In this document: positions 38,937-47,005 of the stretch, piece after piece
Position numbering within the stretch: the first letter of the stretch is position 1
How the letters are laid out: each line of letters starts with the position of its first letter
From: Novosphingobium decolorationis
GTDB lineage: Bacteria > Pseudomonadota > Alphaproteobacteria > Sphingomonadales > Sphingomonadaceae
DNA: 64,000 nt
Assembly: GCF_018417475.1 (NCBI RefSeq)
Contig: NZ_CP054856.1
Span: 2,077,001-2,141,000 of the forward strand
Direction of reading: 5' to 3'
Position numbers and translations under genes: made by a program
Notes under the pieces: generated by a model
The model's database searches: none
What the model saw: the letters and a program-made list of their open reading frames with translations, nothing else
What the model was told of the DNA's origin: nothing

Positions 38937-39923
38937 ATGACCCGCACGATCAACGGCAAGGCCCTCAATCCCGTCGGGCTTGGCTGCATGAACGTGGCCT
39001 GGGCCTATGGCAATCCGCCCGAAAGGGCGGATGCCGAGGCTCTGTTCCGCCACGCGCTCGACAATGGCTGCGACCATTTCGACACGGCCAACATCTACGG
39101 CAAGGGTGTCTCGGAAGAGATCCTGGGCACCGCGATCATGGACCGGCGCGACGAGTTCTTCCTTGCCACCAAGACCGGGATCATCGTCGATGGCGCCCGC
39201 CGCGGCATCGACTGCAGCCCGGACGCGATCACCGCCTCGATCGAGGCGAGCTTGGAGCGCCTGCGCACCGACCACATCGACCTGTTCTACATGCACAGAT
39301 TCGATCCCAAGGTGCCCATCGCGGATTCGGTGGGGGCCATGGTGCGCGCCATGGAAGCGGGCAAGATCGGCTCCTACGGCGTCTCGGAGTGGTCCTCGGC
39401 CCACATCCGTGAAGCCCATGCCGTGCACCCGATGGCCGCGGTCCAGACCGAGTATTCGCTGTGGACGCGCAACGTCGAACTGGGCGTTCTGGAAGCGACG
39501 AAGGAGCTGGGCATCGCCCTCGTGGCCTTCTCGCCGGTCGCGCGCGGCGCACTGTGCGGGGAGTTGACCGATCCGGCCACGCTCACCGAGAAGGATCTGC
39601 GCCGCACGCATCCGCGCTTCCTGCCCGAGAACTGGCCCGCCAACCTGGAACTCATCCAGCAGTTCAACGCGCTCGCCGCCGAGGCCGGTGTGGCGCCCGC
39701 CCAGCTGGCGCTGGCCTGGGTCCTTGCCCAGGGCGAGAACGTCCACGCGATCCCGGGCACCCGCTCGGTCGCGCACTGGGAAGAGAACAATGCGGCCGCC
39801 ACATGCGATGTCCCGGCCGAAGTGCTGGAAAAGGCCGCCGCCCTCATCAACCAGGAGAGCGTGCATGGCCACCGCTATCCCGAAGTGATGCGCGGCACCA
39901 TCGACACCGAGGACTACGTCTGA
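38937..39923 (+). CDS. Aldo/keto reductase at the end of the lig operon
   Basis: A 328-residue (beta/alpha)8 aldo/keto reductase. The catalytic tetrad is represented by DTANIYGKG (Asp, Tyr), ATKTGI (Lys) and FYMHRFDP (His). NADPH binding is indicated by GVSEWSSAHIREA and PGTRSVAHWEENN. Its start lies two bases after ligC, and a terminator follows, so it is the last gene of the plus-strand lig operon. A reductive or side-product clearing role with aromatic or 2-oxo aldehydes is inferred; it is not part of the textbook pathway. Confidence 0.85.
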   Translation: MTRTINGKALNPVGLGCMNVAWAYGNPPERADAEALFRHALDNGCDHFDTANIYGKGVSEEILGTAIMDRRDEFFLATKTGIIVDGARRGIDCSPDAITASIEASLERLRTDHIDLFYMHRFDPKVPIADSVGAMVRAMEAGKIGSYGVSEWSSAHIREAHAVHPMAAVQTEYSLWTRNVELGVLEATKELGIALVAFSPVARGALCGELTDPATLTEKDLRRTHPRFLPENWPANLELIQQFNALAAEAGVAPAQLALAWVLAQGENVHAIPGTRSVAHWEENNAAATCDVPAEVLEKAAALINQESVHGHRYPEVMRGTIDTEDYV

Positions 39924-39964
39924 GCCCCAGAGCCTGACGAACAGCGCCCCGGCGTCAGCCCAAG

Positions 39965-39996
39965 AGCCCTCCCCCGGCCTGCCGCGGGAGGGCTTT
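39965..39996 (+). terminator. Rho-independent terminator of the lig plus-strand operon
   Basis: AGCCCTCCC pairs with GGGAGGGCT around a GC-rich loop, followed by TTTT. It lies 42 bases after the aldo/keto reductase stop and may also serve the convergent minus-strand gene at 40002. Confidence 0.82.
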
Positions 39997-40001
39997 TCGC
40001 A

Positions 40002-41063
40002 TCAGCTGTGCGCACCCTGGAACGCCGCGATCCGGCGCGCAACGTCCGCCGCAATATCGGCGTAGAAGGCCGCGATGTCGTGGTAATGCAGGTTCCCGGC
40101 GGGAAGCGGTGCATATTCCAGCGCCGGATCGACCTCGAGCATGGCAATGCCCTCCTCGCAGGTCACCGAGACCGCGCCAGCGACAAGCGCCTGCAGGTTC
40201 CCCTCGCCCGCCTTTCCGGGCAGAGCCCCGCTCCCGCGTGCGCGCCCGGCAAGCGTCACCGGGTCGTTGCACAGCAGTCGTGCATCCCCTTCGGGATGGG
40301 CGGCGAGGAAGGGGCCCTGCGCCCGCGCGCGGTAGCTTTGCGCATCGCTGCCCGCCTGAAAGGTGTTCCAGCTGAGCACGCAGCCGGTGTCATCCTCTCC
40401 CCGGCATGGCAAAAGCCCGGCCAGATCATGGGCGAAATCCCCCTCGAGCACGGCCACCCCGACAACATAGGCCGCAACCATGCGCGCGGCGAGCGGCGTG
40501 CCGCGCACGTGCTCCTGCAGCAGGCGACGCACCATCAAGGCCCCTTGGCTGTGGCCCACGAGAACAAAGGGCCGACCGTCGTTGGCCTCAGCCAGATAGT
40601 GCGCGAAGGCGCGGGAGATATCACCATAGGCCAGATCGTAGGCGCGCGGCCCTTCCTCGCCGTCGAGGACGGCCGCAAGCGAGGCCTGGCGGTAGCGCGG
40701 CGCGTAGATCCGGCAGCAGGCGTTGAACGCGCTCGCCTGACGCGCCAGCACCGAGATATCGGTCCAGCGATTGGTCGGGCCATCGGCGACATCCGCATTC
40801 CAGGCGCTGCGTGACAGGAAGCTCGTCGGGTGGACGTAGAAGACGTCGACCGCGTGCGCTCTGCCCTGCGCCAACCCACCGCCGGGCTGCTGCAAGGCGC
40901 GCGAAGGGCGTCCGGGCCAGGCGGCCCAGGTACGCGGGTGGGCATAGTCAGGCGCAGGCGGAGCCGTACTTTCAGCAAAGGGCGCTGGCCCTTCCTCCCC
41001 CACAGACGCCGGGCCTGATGTGCCCGCCGTCCCCAGACCGAATGCAAGTATTCCTCTCAGCAT
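40002..41063 (-). CDS. Exported alpha/beta hydrolase, DUF3089
   Basis: A 353-residue alpha/beta-hydrolase-fold protein of the DUF3089 family. The nucleophile elbow is VGHSQGALM, and VDVFYVHPTSFL and CCRIYAPRYRQ are typical family blocks. The N-terminus has a short hydrophobic stretch and may be a signal peptide. The start at 41063 follows a GGGGGG ribosome site. Substrates of this family are not well defined; an ester or lactone is likely. It is divergent from the SDR gene, and the shared 210-bp region contains a copy of the TGAACAGC motif. Confidence 0.8.
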   Translation of the reverse strand: MLRGILAFGLGTAGTSGPASVGEEGPAPFAESTAPPAPDYAHPRTWAAWPGRPSRALQQPGGGLAQGRAHAVDVFYVHPTSFLSRSAWNADVADGPTNRWTDISVLARQASAFNACCRIYAPRYRQASLAAVLDGEEGPRAYDLAYGDISRAFAHYLAEANDGRPFVLVGHSQGALMVRRLLQEHVRGTPLAARMVAAYVVGVAVLEGDFAHDLAGLLPCRGEDDTGCVLSWNTFQAGSDAQSYRARAQGPFLAAHPEGDARLLCNDPVTLAGRARGSGALPGKAGEGNLQALVAGAVSVTCEEGIAMLEVDPALEYAPLPAGNLHYHDIAAFYADIAADVARRIAAFQGAHS

Positions 41064-41160
41064 GACACCCCCCGAAATTCCCACTGTGCACCTTCTCCTG
41101 TGATCCATGCTCTTCGCTACGCAGCAGGTCACAGGTGTGACAGGACACGATCCACCGTCT

Positions 41161-41177
41161 CTCGCTGTTTGAACAGC
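41161..41177 (+). promoter_or_regulatory. TTCA-N5-TGAACAGC-type motif, weak left half
   Basis: CTCG-CTGTT-TGAACAGC keeps the full right half. GCTGTTTGAACAGC is itself a near-palindrome. It lies 97 bases before the SDR start in a divergent promoter region. Confidence 0.5.
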
Positions 41178-41273
41178 CCCTCTCGCCGCGCTGGCCATTT
41201 GCGCACCGGCAGGGCCCATTGCCCGGCAGGGGACCTGGGCAGCACCAGGGATTGAAGGAAAGGACACACGAGG

Positions 41274-42113
41274 ATGCCCGAGAGCCGCAAGACCGCCGTT
41301 GTCACCGGCAGCACACGCGGGATCGGACGCGCACTTGCCGAGGCGCTCCTGACGCGCGGGATCAACGTGGTCGTCTCTTCCACCAACGCCGAGGAGGCCC
41401 GCGCGGTCGCCGAGGAGATCGGCCGCGACATGCCTGCAAGTGCGCTGGGCCTTGCCTGCGACGTCACCCGCCCCGAAGACGTCAACGCGCTGTGGGCCCA
41501 GACCTGCGTGCAGATGGGCAAGGTCGATATCTGGATCAACAACGCCGGTCTCGCGCTTGGTGGCCCGCTCATGCAGATCACCGACGAGGACATGCGCTCC
41601 ATGCTCGACGTCAATGTCATGGGCGTGGTCCACGGCTGCCGCACCGCCATTCGCGGCTTCGCGCAGGCCGAACACGCCGGCGCTCTCTACACCATGCTCG
41701 GCGCAGGGGCCGACGGCAGCCTTGTCCCCCAGATGAGCGGCTATGCAGCCAGCAAGGTGGCGGTCACCTATCTCATGGATTGCCTGGCCGAGGAGACGCT
41801 GGGCACGCCCGTCCTCACCGGATCGCTGAGCCCCGGCCTCGTCATCACCGAAGGGTTCCTGCGCGAGAACCGCAAGACAGGCGGCATGCCCCCGGAACGC
41901 CGCGCCCAGGTCAACCTCATTGCCGATCACCCCGCCACCATCGGGCGCTGGGCCGCGCGCATCGTCGACACCAACACCAAGCACGGCAAGACCTTCCACT
42001 GGCTCACCCGCCGCAAGATCCGCGAACGCGCCCGCAGTGGTCGGCGCGAAGTGCTTTCGGCCTATCCCGAGCTCGCGGGCGGTGCATCGCAAGCGAACCT
42101 TCCTGGGGGATGA
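41274..42113 (+). CDS. Short-chain dehydrogenase/reductase
   Basis: A 279-residue classical SDR. The cofactor motif is VTGSTRGIGRAL, with NNAG in strand 4 and the catalytic SGYAASK (YxxxK) near residue 160. It interconverts an alcohol and a ketone; the substrate is unknown. The coenzyme loop VSSTNAEEAR does not clearly tell NADH from NADPH. It is followed by intergenic repeat B and then the GPH transporter operon, so it probably belongs to the 41-57 kb accessory cluster but has its own promoter. Confidence 0.87.
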   Translation: MPESRKTAVVTGSTRGIGRALAEALLTRGINVVVSSTNAEEARAVAEEIGRDMPASALGLACDVTRPEDVNALWAQTCVQMGKVDIWINNAGLALGGPLMQITDEDMRSMLDVNVMGVVHGCRTAIRGFAQAEHAGALYTMLGAGADGSLVPQMSGYAASKVAVTYLMDCLAEETLGTPVLTGSLSPGLVITEGFLRENRKTGGMPPERRAQVNLIADHPATIGRWAARIVDTNTKHGKTFHWLTRRKIRERARSGRREVLSAYPELAGGASQANLPGG

Positions 42114-42143
42114 GGCGAGACAAGCGAAGACCCTAGAATCTTT

Positions 42144-42256
42144 CCGAGGGCCATCGCCCTCGGGCTCCCAAAACTGTCCAGCTCACCTCCCGCACGCGGC
42201 GTTGGCTGAAAAAGGTGAGCTCGCCCGTTTGGGGGGCAAGGGGCGATGCCCCCTTG
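42144..42256 (-). repeat. Three-hairpin intergenic repeat, copy B
   Basis: In reverse orientation it reads CAAGGGGGCATCGCCCCTTG (hairpin 1), then AGCTCACCT...AGGTGAGCT (hairpin 2) and CGAGGGCGATGGCCCTCG (hairpin 3). It is a full copy of about 113 bases, 30 bases after the SDR stop. Confidence 0.8.
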
Positions 42257-42284
42257 TACTAGTCTCCTTTCTTTTCCCTCCGTT

Positions 42285-42301
42285 CTCGGCAGATGAACAG
42301 C
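42285..42301 (+). promoter_or_regulatory. TTCA-N5-TGAACAGC-type motif upstream of GPH transporter
   Basis: CTCG-GCAGA-TGAACAGC, followed by GC, lies 50 bases before the transporter ATG. The right half is perfect and the left half differs at two of four positions. Confidence 0.5.
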
Positions 42302-42351
42302 GCTGCGCAAAGCCCCCTGCCCCAACGCACCTCTTGCGGCACACTCGCCCC

Positions 42352-43761
42352 ATGACCCAGACGAGACGAGCCGCCACGCAGCCAAGCACCGTCGCCCTCA
42401 TCACCTTCGCACTCGCCGCCTTCGGGCCGGGCCTGCTGCAGATGCCGATGATGGCCTACGTGTCCCAGCTCTACGCCAAGGAATTCGGGATCGACCTTGC
42501 CGCGCTGGGCGGCGTGCTTGTCACCTTGCGGGTGTTCGATGCCGTCACCGACCAGCTCATGGGCTACGTCTCGGACCGCACGCGCACGCGCTGGGGCGCA
42601 CGCAAGCCCTGGATCGTGGCGGGCGGCCTGCTGTGCCTCATCGCCTCCTTCTTCCTGCTGCGCCCGAGCGGACCGGTCGGCCTTGTCTACCTCGTCGCGT
42701 GGAAGGCACTCTACGACTTCGGCTTCACGATGATCGACATCAACCAGCAGTCCTGGGGCGCGGAGCTGACCACCGAATATAAGGCGCGCTCGAAGATCAC
42801 CGGGGCCAAGGCCATCGTCACCCAACTGGGGAGCCTGGGCAACTACGTCCTGCCGATCGCGGTCGCCTGGTTCGGCCTCAGCGAAAGCTCGGCCTACTCG
42901 ATCGACATGCTCGCCTATTTCTTCGTGGCGGCCGCAGTGATCTTTCCCGTGACCATCGGCATCAGCTTCTTCTTCGCGCCCAAGGGGATCGCGCTTCCCG
43001 CCAAGCGCCCCGAACTGATCGGCTTCCTGAAATCGGTGCGTTCCAACAAGCCCTTGTGGATCTACCTGGCCTCTTTCACCTTGTGCGGGATGGGCATGGG
43101 GATCCTGCAGATCATCTTCACGTTCTATGATGGCTACCTGAAACTCGGCGCCTGGTACCCCTACCTGATGACCGTCTTCGCGATCACCATGGCCGCCTCC
43201 ATGCCGCTGTGGATCTGGGCGGCGGGACGTTTCGGCAAGCACAAGAGTTATGTCGTGGCGGTCACGATCTCCAGCCTTGCGATGCAGGGCTACTGGTTCG
43301 TCGATGTCGCCACGATGAGCCTCGACACGATCCTCGCGATCAGTTTCGTCGTCATCGTCTTCATCGGTGCGGGGGCCTCGGCCATCGTCGTCATCAGCCC
43401 CGCGATCCTGGCCGATGTTGCCGACTACGGGCGCCTGCGCACCGGCGAGCAGCGCACCGGGGGCTATTTCGCCTTCTACCTTCTCACCAACAAGGTGGCG
43501 CTGGCCATCGGCGCGGGCGCGGCGTTCCTGCTTCTCAGCCTGTTTGGCTACGATGCCCGCGCGGACGCCACCAACGATGCGACCGCCGCCTTCGGCATGC
43601 TCTTCACCGTCGCGCTGCTTCCCGCAATTCTCAAGATCGGCGGCGCGCTCATCATCTGGCGCTTTCCCATCGACCAGCGCCGCCACGCGGTGATCCAGCG
43701 GCGCATCGTTCAGCTTGAGACCCGCCAGCTCGAAGCCCGGATGCCGCTCGCACCCGCATGA
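42352..43761 (+). CDS. GPH-type MFS cation symporter (transporter 1)
   Basis: A 469-residue membrane protein with about twelve helices, of the glycoside-pentoside-hexuronide:cation symporter family. The signature YVSDRTRTRWGARKPWI follows helix 2, preceded by the DAVTDQLM motif. Sphingomonads use this family for sugars and also for steroid-like and other non-sugar glycosides, so the substrate stays open. Its stop overlaps the start of the small-protein gene (ATGA at 43758-43761), indicating coupled translation. The ATG at 42352 is chosen because the hydrophobic core begins shortly after. Confidence 0.87.
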   Translation: MTQTRRAATQPSTVALITFALAAFGPGLLQMPMMAYVSQLYAKEFGIDLAALGGVLVTLRVFDAVTDQLMGYVSDRTRTRWGARKPWIVAGGLLCLIASFFLLRPSGPVGLVYLVAWKALYDFGFTMIDINQQSWGAELTTEYKARSKITGAKAIVTQLGSLGNYVLPIAVAWFGLSESSAYSIDMLAYFFVAAAVIFPVTIGISFFFAPKGIALPAKRPELIGFLKSVRSNKPLWIYLASFTLCGMGMGILQIIFTFYDGYLKLGAWYPYLMTVFAITMAASMPLWIWAAGRFGKHKSYVVAVTISSLAMQGYWFVDVATMSLDTILAISFVVIVFIGAGASAIVVISPAILADVADYGRLRTGEQRTGGYFAFYLLTNKVALAIGAGAAFLLLSLFGYDARADATNDATAAFGMLFTVALLPAILKIGGALIIWRFPIDQRRHAVIQRRIVQLETRQLEARMPLAPA

Positions 43762-44108
43762 TCCCATTTCCACGAAAGGCCACCTCTTCCATGTCCAGTC
43801 CATCCACCCCGCCCCCACACCGCTATCTCGAAGCCATGGACACCGAGGATCTTGCGCGCATGGTGATGAGCCTGCTTTCCGAGCTGTGGATCACGCGCGA
43901 CCGCCTCGCCGTCGTGGAGGAACTGCTCGAGGACAAGGGCGTGCTCGAAGCCGGCAGCGTGGAGAGCTTTGAATGGACGCCCGAGCGCGAGCCCAAGGTG
44001 GAAGCGCTGCGCGACCGCATGATCGCCTCGGTCATGGGCGCGCCACTTGCGGCCAAGGAGCGCACCTACCAGAAGATCCTGGAGCGCGCCGGCTTCACCG
44101 CCGAGTAA
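43758..44108 (+). CDS. Small protein of unknown function, paralog of 57136-57450
   Basis: A 116-residue (or 105 if started at 43791) mostly helical, acidic protein. I do not recognise a domain. The core SELWITRDRLAVVEELLEDKG matches RELWVLTDRVAVMEELLTQSG of the second copy, followed by an AGxxExF segment. It is therefore a true family with at least two members in this cluster. It overlaps the GPH transporter stop by ATGA, as the second copy overlaps a methyltransferase stop. There is no signal peptide or membrane helix. An amphipathic helix or coiled coil in the ELW...EELL segment suggests a subunit or partner protein. Confidence 0.75.
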   Translation: MIPFPRKATSSMSSPSTPPPHRYLEAMDTEDLARMVMSLLSELWITRDRLAVVEELLEDKGVLEAGSVESFEWTPEREPKVEALRDRMIASVMGAPLAAKERTYQKILERAGFTAE

Positions 44109-44127
44109 CCGGCACGCTCCCGGGCGA

Positions 44128-44592
44128 TCAGGGAAGGACCTGGCTGCGCGCCATGCCGCCCAGAACACGCCAGGCGCCATCTTCTCGGATCCAGGTGTGG
44201 GTGACATCGAAGCGGTCGTCGGCGGGCGTCCCGTCGGCAAGCCGCGTGCGGTGGGTACGGTAGTAGATGATCGCCGTCTCGCCGTGCAGGGTGAAGTCGA
44301 TCAGCTCCATCGCCAGTTCCTCCTGCGAGGCCTGCGGATTGGCAAGGGCGGCATCAAACCCGTCCACCCGCATCGGCGCCGCCAGCACCGGCGGCCAGGC
44401 CATGTACCCTTTTGCGGTCGTGTTCGCGTAGGCCGAGACATCGCCCTTGCTCCGCCCATCGTAGATCGCCTGCTCCAGCGTCCAGATCGCCGCGCGCGCG
44501 TTCTCGGTCTCGTCCGCCCGGACAGGCGCGCTGCCCGCCCCGGCCACAAGTGCGGCCATCAGTGCGCCGATGCGCCATTTCGAACCCGTCAT
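44128..44592 (-). CDS. Exported SnoaL/NTF2-like protein (DUF4440 type)
   Basis: A 154-residue protein with a Sec signal peptide (residues 1-26, APVRADE) and a SnoaL/NTF2-like cone fold (IWTLEQAIYDGRSKGDVSAY, then HTWIREDGAWRVLGGMARS at the C-terminus). Proteins of this fold act as small isomerases or cyclases, or simply bind ligands. No catalytic residue can be assigned. The gene is convergent to the small-protein gene and divergent from methyltransferase 1, whose promoter carries the cluster motif. Confidence 0.75.
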   Translation of the reverse strand: MTGSKWRIGALMAALVAGAGSAPVRADETENARAAIWTLEQAIYDGRSKGDVSAYANTTAKGYMAWPPVLAAPMRVDGFDAALANPQASQEELAMELIDFTLHGETAIIYYRTHRTRLADGTPADDRFDVTHTWIREDGAWRVLGGMARSQVLP

Positions 44593-44673
44593 CGTCCTTG
44601 TCCTCCTGTGCTGGATCGTGCGCGCATCGCAGCACGCCCCAGGGCCTTTCCCGCAGTCCCGATGCGCCGCCTG

Positions 44674-44690
44674 CTCACCTGTTGAACAGC
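44674..44690 (+). promoter_or_regulatory. TTCA-N5-TGAACAGC-type motif upstream of methyltransferase 1
   Basis: CTCA-CCTGT-TGAACAGC differs from the best consensus at one position and is followed by GCC, as at 51149. It lies 90 bases before the methyltransferase ATG and about 80 bases before the divergent SnoaL-like gene. Confidence 0.6.
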
Positions 44691-44779
44691 GCCTCGGAAA
44701 AAGCGCGCGTGGCCGGGGCCCTTGCCGCACCCTGCCAGGAGGTAGACACTGATGCCCGAGCCGAGGATGGAGGCGAGAA

Positions 44780-45919
44780 ATGAGTGAGGCGAAATCGGAA
44801 GAAACCGGCACACAAGCCGTGCGGATGCCCGTCGCGTCCCAGACCATGTCGCAGCGCAGCCGCGCCGGGCTCGACGTGCTGGGCGGCATCCTCAAGTTCA
44901 CCTCGGTCGCCACGCGCGAGGCCGCACGCCAGGACTTCGAGACAAGCCCTGAAGGCCGCGCGCTCACCGAAGCGCATGCGACCGGCACCGCCGATACGCC
45001 CGAAGCCATTGCGGAGCGCGTCGACAAGGCCAAGGATCTGGCCGCCAGCCTTCCCAACTACCGCATGGAACGCTTCGCCCAGCGCTACGTCGCCGAAGAG
45101 ATGATGAACCGCAACCTCGTCGCCGCCGAGGAAATGCGCGCGATGCACGAGCATCTCGATAGCCTGCCGGTGAACAGCGCGGGCGGCAGCCTCGCCCTCG
45201 ATCCCGAGGCACCGCTCCCGGACTGGTACGAGGGCATCCACTTCCACCTCGCGCCCATCGGCGTCGATGGCTACGATTTGGGCACCAAGGGCGCCGGGAT
45301 CGGGCGCGTGTTCCGCTACGGCGGCTTTGCTGCCGTGCCGCCGGGCTCGAACATTGGCGGGCAGCGCATCGATGTCGTCCAGCAGTTCCGCCGCCGGGAC
45401 CACACGCGCATCCTTGAAATCGGCTGTGGCAGCGTGTTCACCCTGCTGGCGATCTCCAAGGTCTTCCCCGAGGCCGAACTGATCGGCTGTGACCTCAACG
45501 GCCGGGGCCTGAAAGAGGGCCACCGCCTCGCCGAGAAGATGGGCCTCAAGGTGGACCTGCGCCAGTGCGACGCGCGCACGACGGGCGAGGCCGACGAAAG
45601 CGTGGACGCTGTCTTCAGCTACGCCGTTCACCACGAAGCGCCCGTTCCCGTGAACCGCGAGATGTTCGCCGAGGCCTTCCGCATCCTCAAATCCGGAGGT
45701 GAGATCGTGATCTCCGACCCGCCCCCGTTCCGCGCGGTCGACATGTTCACCGCCGTCCTGCTGGAATGGGACAACGACCACCGCGAGGAACCCTATTTCC
45801 GCGAAGCGTGCCTTGCCAACTGGGAGGACGAACTGCGCGCAGCGGGCTTCGTCGAGGTCGAGGCCTATGGCCTGGGCGCCCAGTCCTACCCCTGGGTCAC
45901 GCGCGCGGTGAAGCCCTGA
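44780..45919 (+). CDS. SAM-dependent methyltransferase 1
   Basis: A 379-residue class I methyltransferase. A helical N-terminal part of about 200 residues leads to WYEGIHFHLAPIG. The Rossmann SAM domain follows, with motif I ILEIGCGSVFTLLAI, acidic residue in LIGCDLNG, motif IV VDAVFSYAVHHEAP and FRILKSGGEIVISDPPP. The layout (helical N-terminus, xYFEGxxFH, SAM domain) is shared with methyltransferases 2 and 3 at 50007 and 56090, so the three form a family, with this one most diverged. The N-terminal half may bind the acceptor. The acceptor and methylated atom are unknown. Confidence 0.82.
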   Translation: MSEAKSEETGTQAVRMPVASQTMSQRSRAGLDVLGGILKFTSVATREAARQDFETSPEGRALTEAHATGTADTPEAIAERVDKAKDLAASLPNYRMERFAQRYVAEEMMNRNLVAAEEMRAMHEHLDSLPVNSAGGSLALDPEAPLPDWYEGIHFHLAPIGVDGYDLGTKGAGIGRVFRYGGFAAVPPGSNIGGQRIDVVQQFRRRDHTRILEIGCGSVFTLLAISKVFPEAELIGCDLNGRGLKEGHRLAEKMGLKVDLRQCDARTTGEADESVDAVFSYAVHHEAPVPVNREMFAEAFRILKSGGEIVISDPPPFRAVDMFTAVLLEWDNDHREEPYFREACLANWEDELRAAGFVEVEAYGLGAQSYPWVTRAVKP

Positions 45920-46007
45920 GGCGCAGCCCGATTAAATTGCGGCAAGGCTCGCTTCTGTCCTCGATCACGCGCTAACCTGCCTCCTTCCGGGAGAGGGGGG
46001 TAAGGAT

Positions 46008-46940
46008 ATGAGCGGGACCGACGACATGAGCGGGACCAGGGACGAAGCAGGCATTCCCTGGATCCTACCCGCGATCCAGCAGGACATCGCCTGGCGCGAC
46101 GGCGACATCGTCATCTCGGTTCCCGCCAAAAGCGGCACGACCTGGACGATGAACATCGTCCACCAGTTGCTGAACGCTGGCTGCCATGCCTTCGAGGACA
46201 TCTACGCCGAAGTCCCGTGGATCGAGTTCCTGCGCCATCCGGGCGATACGCCTGCGGATGTCCACGCGCGCCTGTGCACCATGCCTGCCGACCGTCCGCG
46301 CGCCTTCAAGACCCACTCCCCGCCGCCCGTGGTCCCTTATCTGGACGGACGGGATAGCGCGCAGGTTCGCTACATCGTGGTGCTGCGTAATCCCGAAGAG
46401 GCGCTCGTATCGGTGATGCCATTCCTGGCCCAGCATACCGATGCCTGGTTCGACCTCTGGGGCCTCCCGCGCAACATGTTGTGCCGTTCGGACTTCGCCA
46501 CCTTCTATGCCGACATCATCGCGAAGAGCGGCATGCACGCGCAGGGCTTTTTCGGCTTCCTCAACGCCTGGTGGCCACTGCGCGCCGCGCCCAACGTGCT
46601 CTTCCTGCACTTTGGCGACATGAAGCGCGACCATGCAGGGACGATCCACAAGGTCGCCGATTTCCTCGGGATCTCGCTCGACGATGCGGCCTGGTCGCGG
46701 GTCCTGGAATACACCTCGTTCGCGTGGATGAAGGCCCACCAATCACGCTTCGAGCTGCCCACTGTATGCCCCAGCCCGGTGCTGGGGCCAGGCGCGATGA
46801 TCCGCAAGGGCGAGACCGGCCACGCCCGTGAGGATGGCATGACCGCCAGCATTGCTGCAGACCTGCGCCGGGTGGGCGAGGCCACCTGCCCCGATCCCGC
46901 GGCGCTGGAGTGGTACTACACCGGCGGCCCTCTGCCCTGA
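46008..46940 (+). CDS. PAPS-dependent sulfotransferase
   Basis: A 310-residue soluble sulfotransferase of the cytosolic SULT-like family, which moves sulfate from PAPS to a hydroxyl group. All three cofactor motifs are visible: the 5'-phosphosulfate loop VPAKSGTTWTMNIV, the 3'-phosphate site YIVVLRNPEEALVS and the C-terminal RKGETGHAR. The catalytic histidine is likely in FKTHSPPPV. GGGGGGTAAGG precedes the ATG. Such enzymes are uncommon in bacterial catabolic clusters; with nearby methyltransferases they suggest modification of a hydroxylated small molecule. Confidence 0.88.
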   Translation: MSGTDDMSGTRDEAGIPWILPAIQQDIAWRDGDIVISVPAKSGTTWTMNIVHQLLNAGCHAFEDIYAEVPWIEFLRHPGDTPADVHARLCTMPADRPRAFKTHSPPPVVPYLDGRDSAQVRYIVVLRNPEEALVSVMPFLAQHTDAWFDLWGLPRNMLCRSDFATFYADIIAKSGMHAQGFFGFLNAWWPLRAAPNVLFLHFGDMKRDHAGTIHKVADFLGISLDDAAWSRVLEYTSFAWMKAHQSRFELPTVCPSPVLGPGAMIRKGETGHAREDGMTASIAADLRRVGEATCPDPAALEWYYTGGPLP

Positions 46941-47005
46941 GGAGCCAGGGCTGCGCTCATTTCGCGGGTTCTCTGCCCGCACGGAGCGGACGGAACGCCC
47001 TGAAC

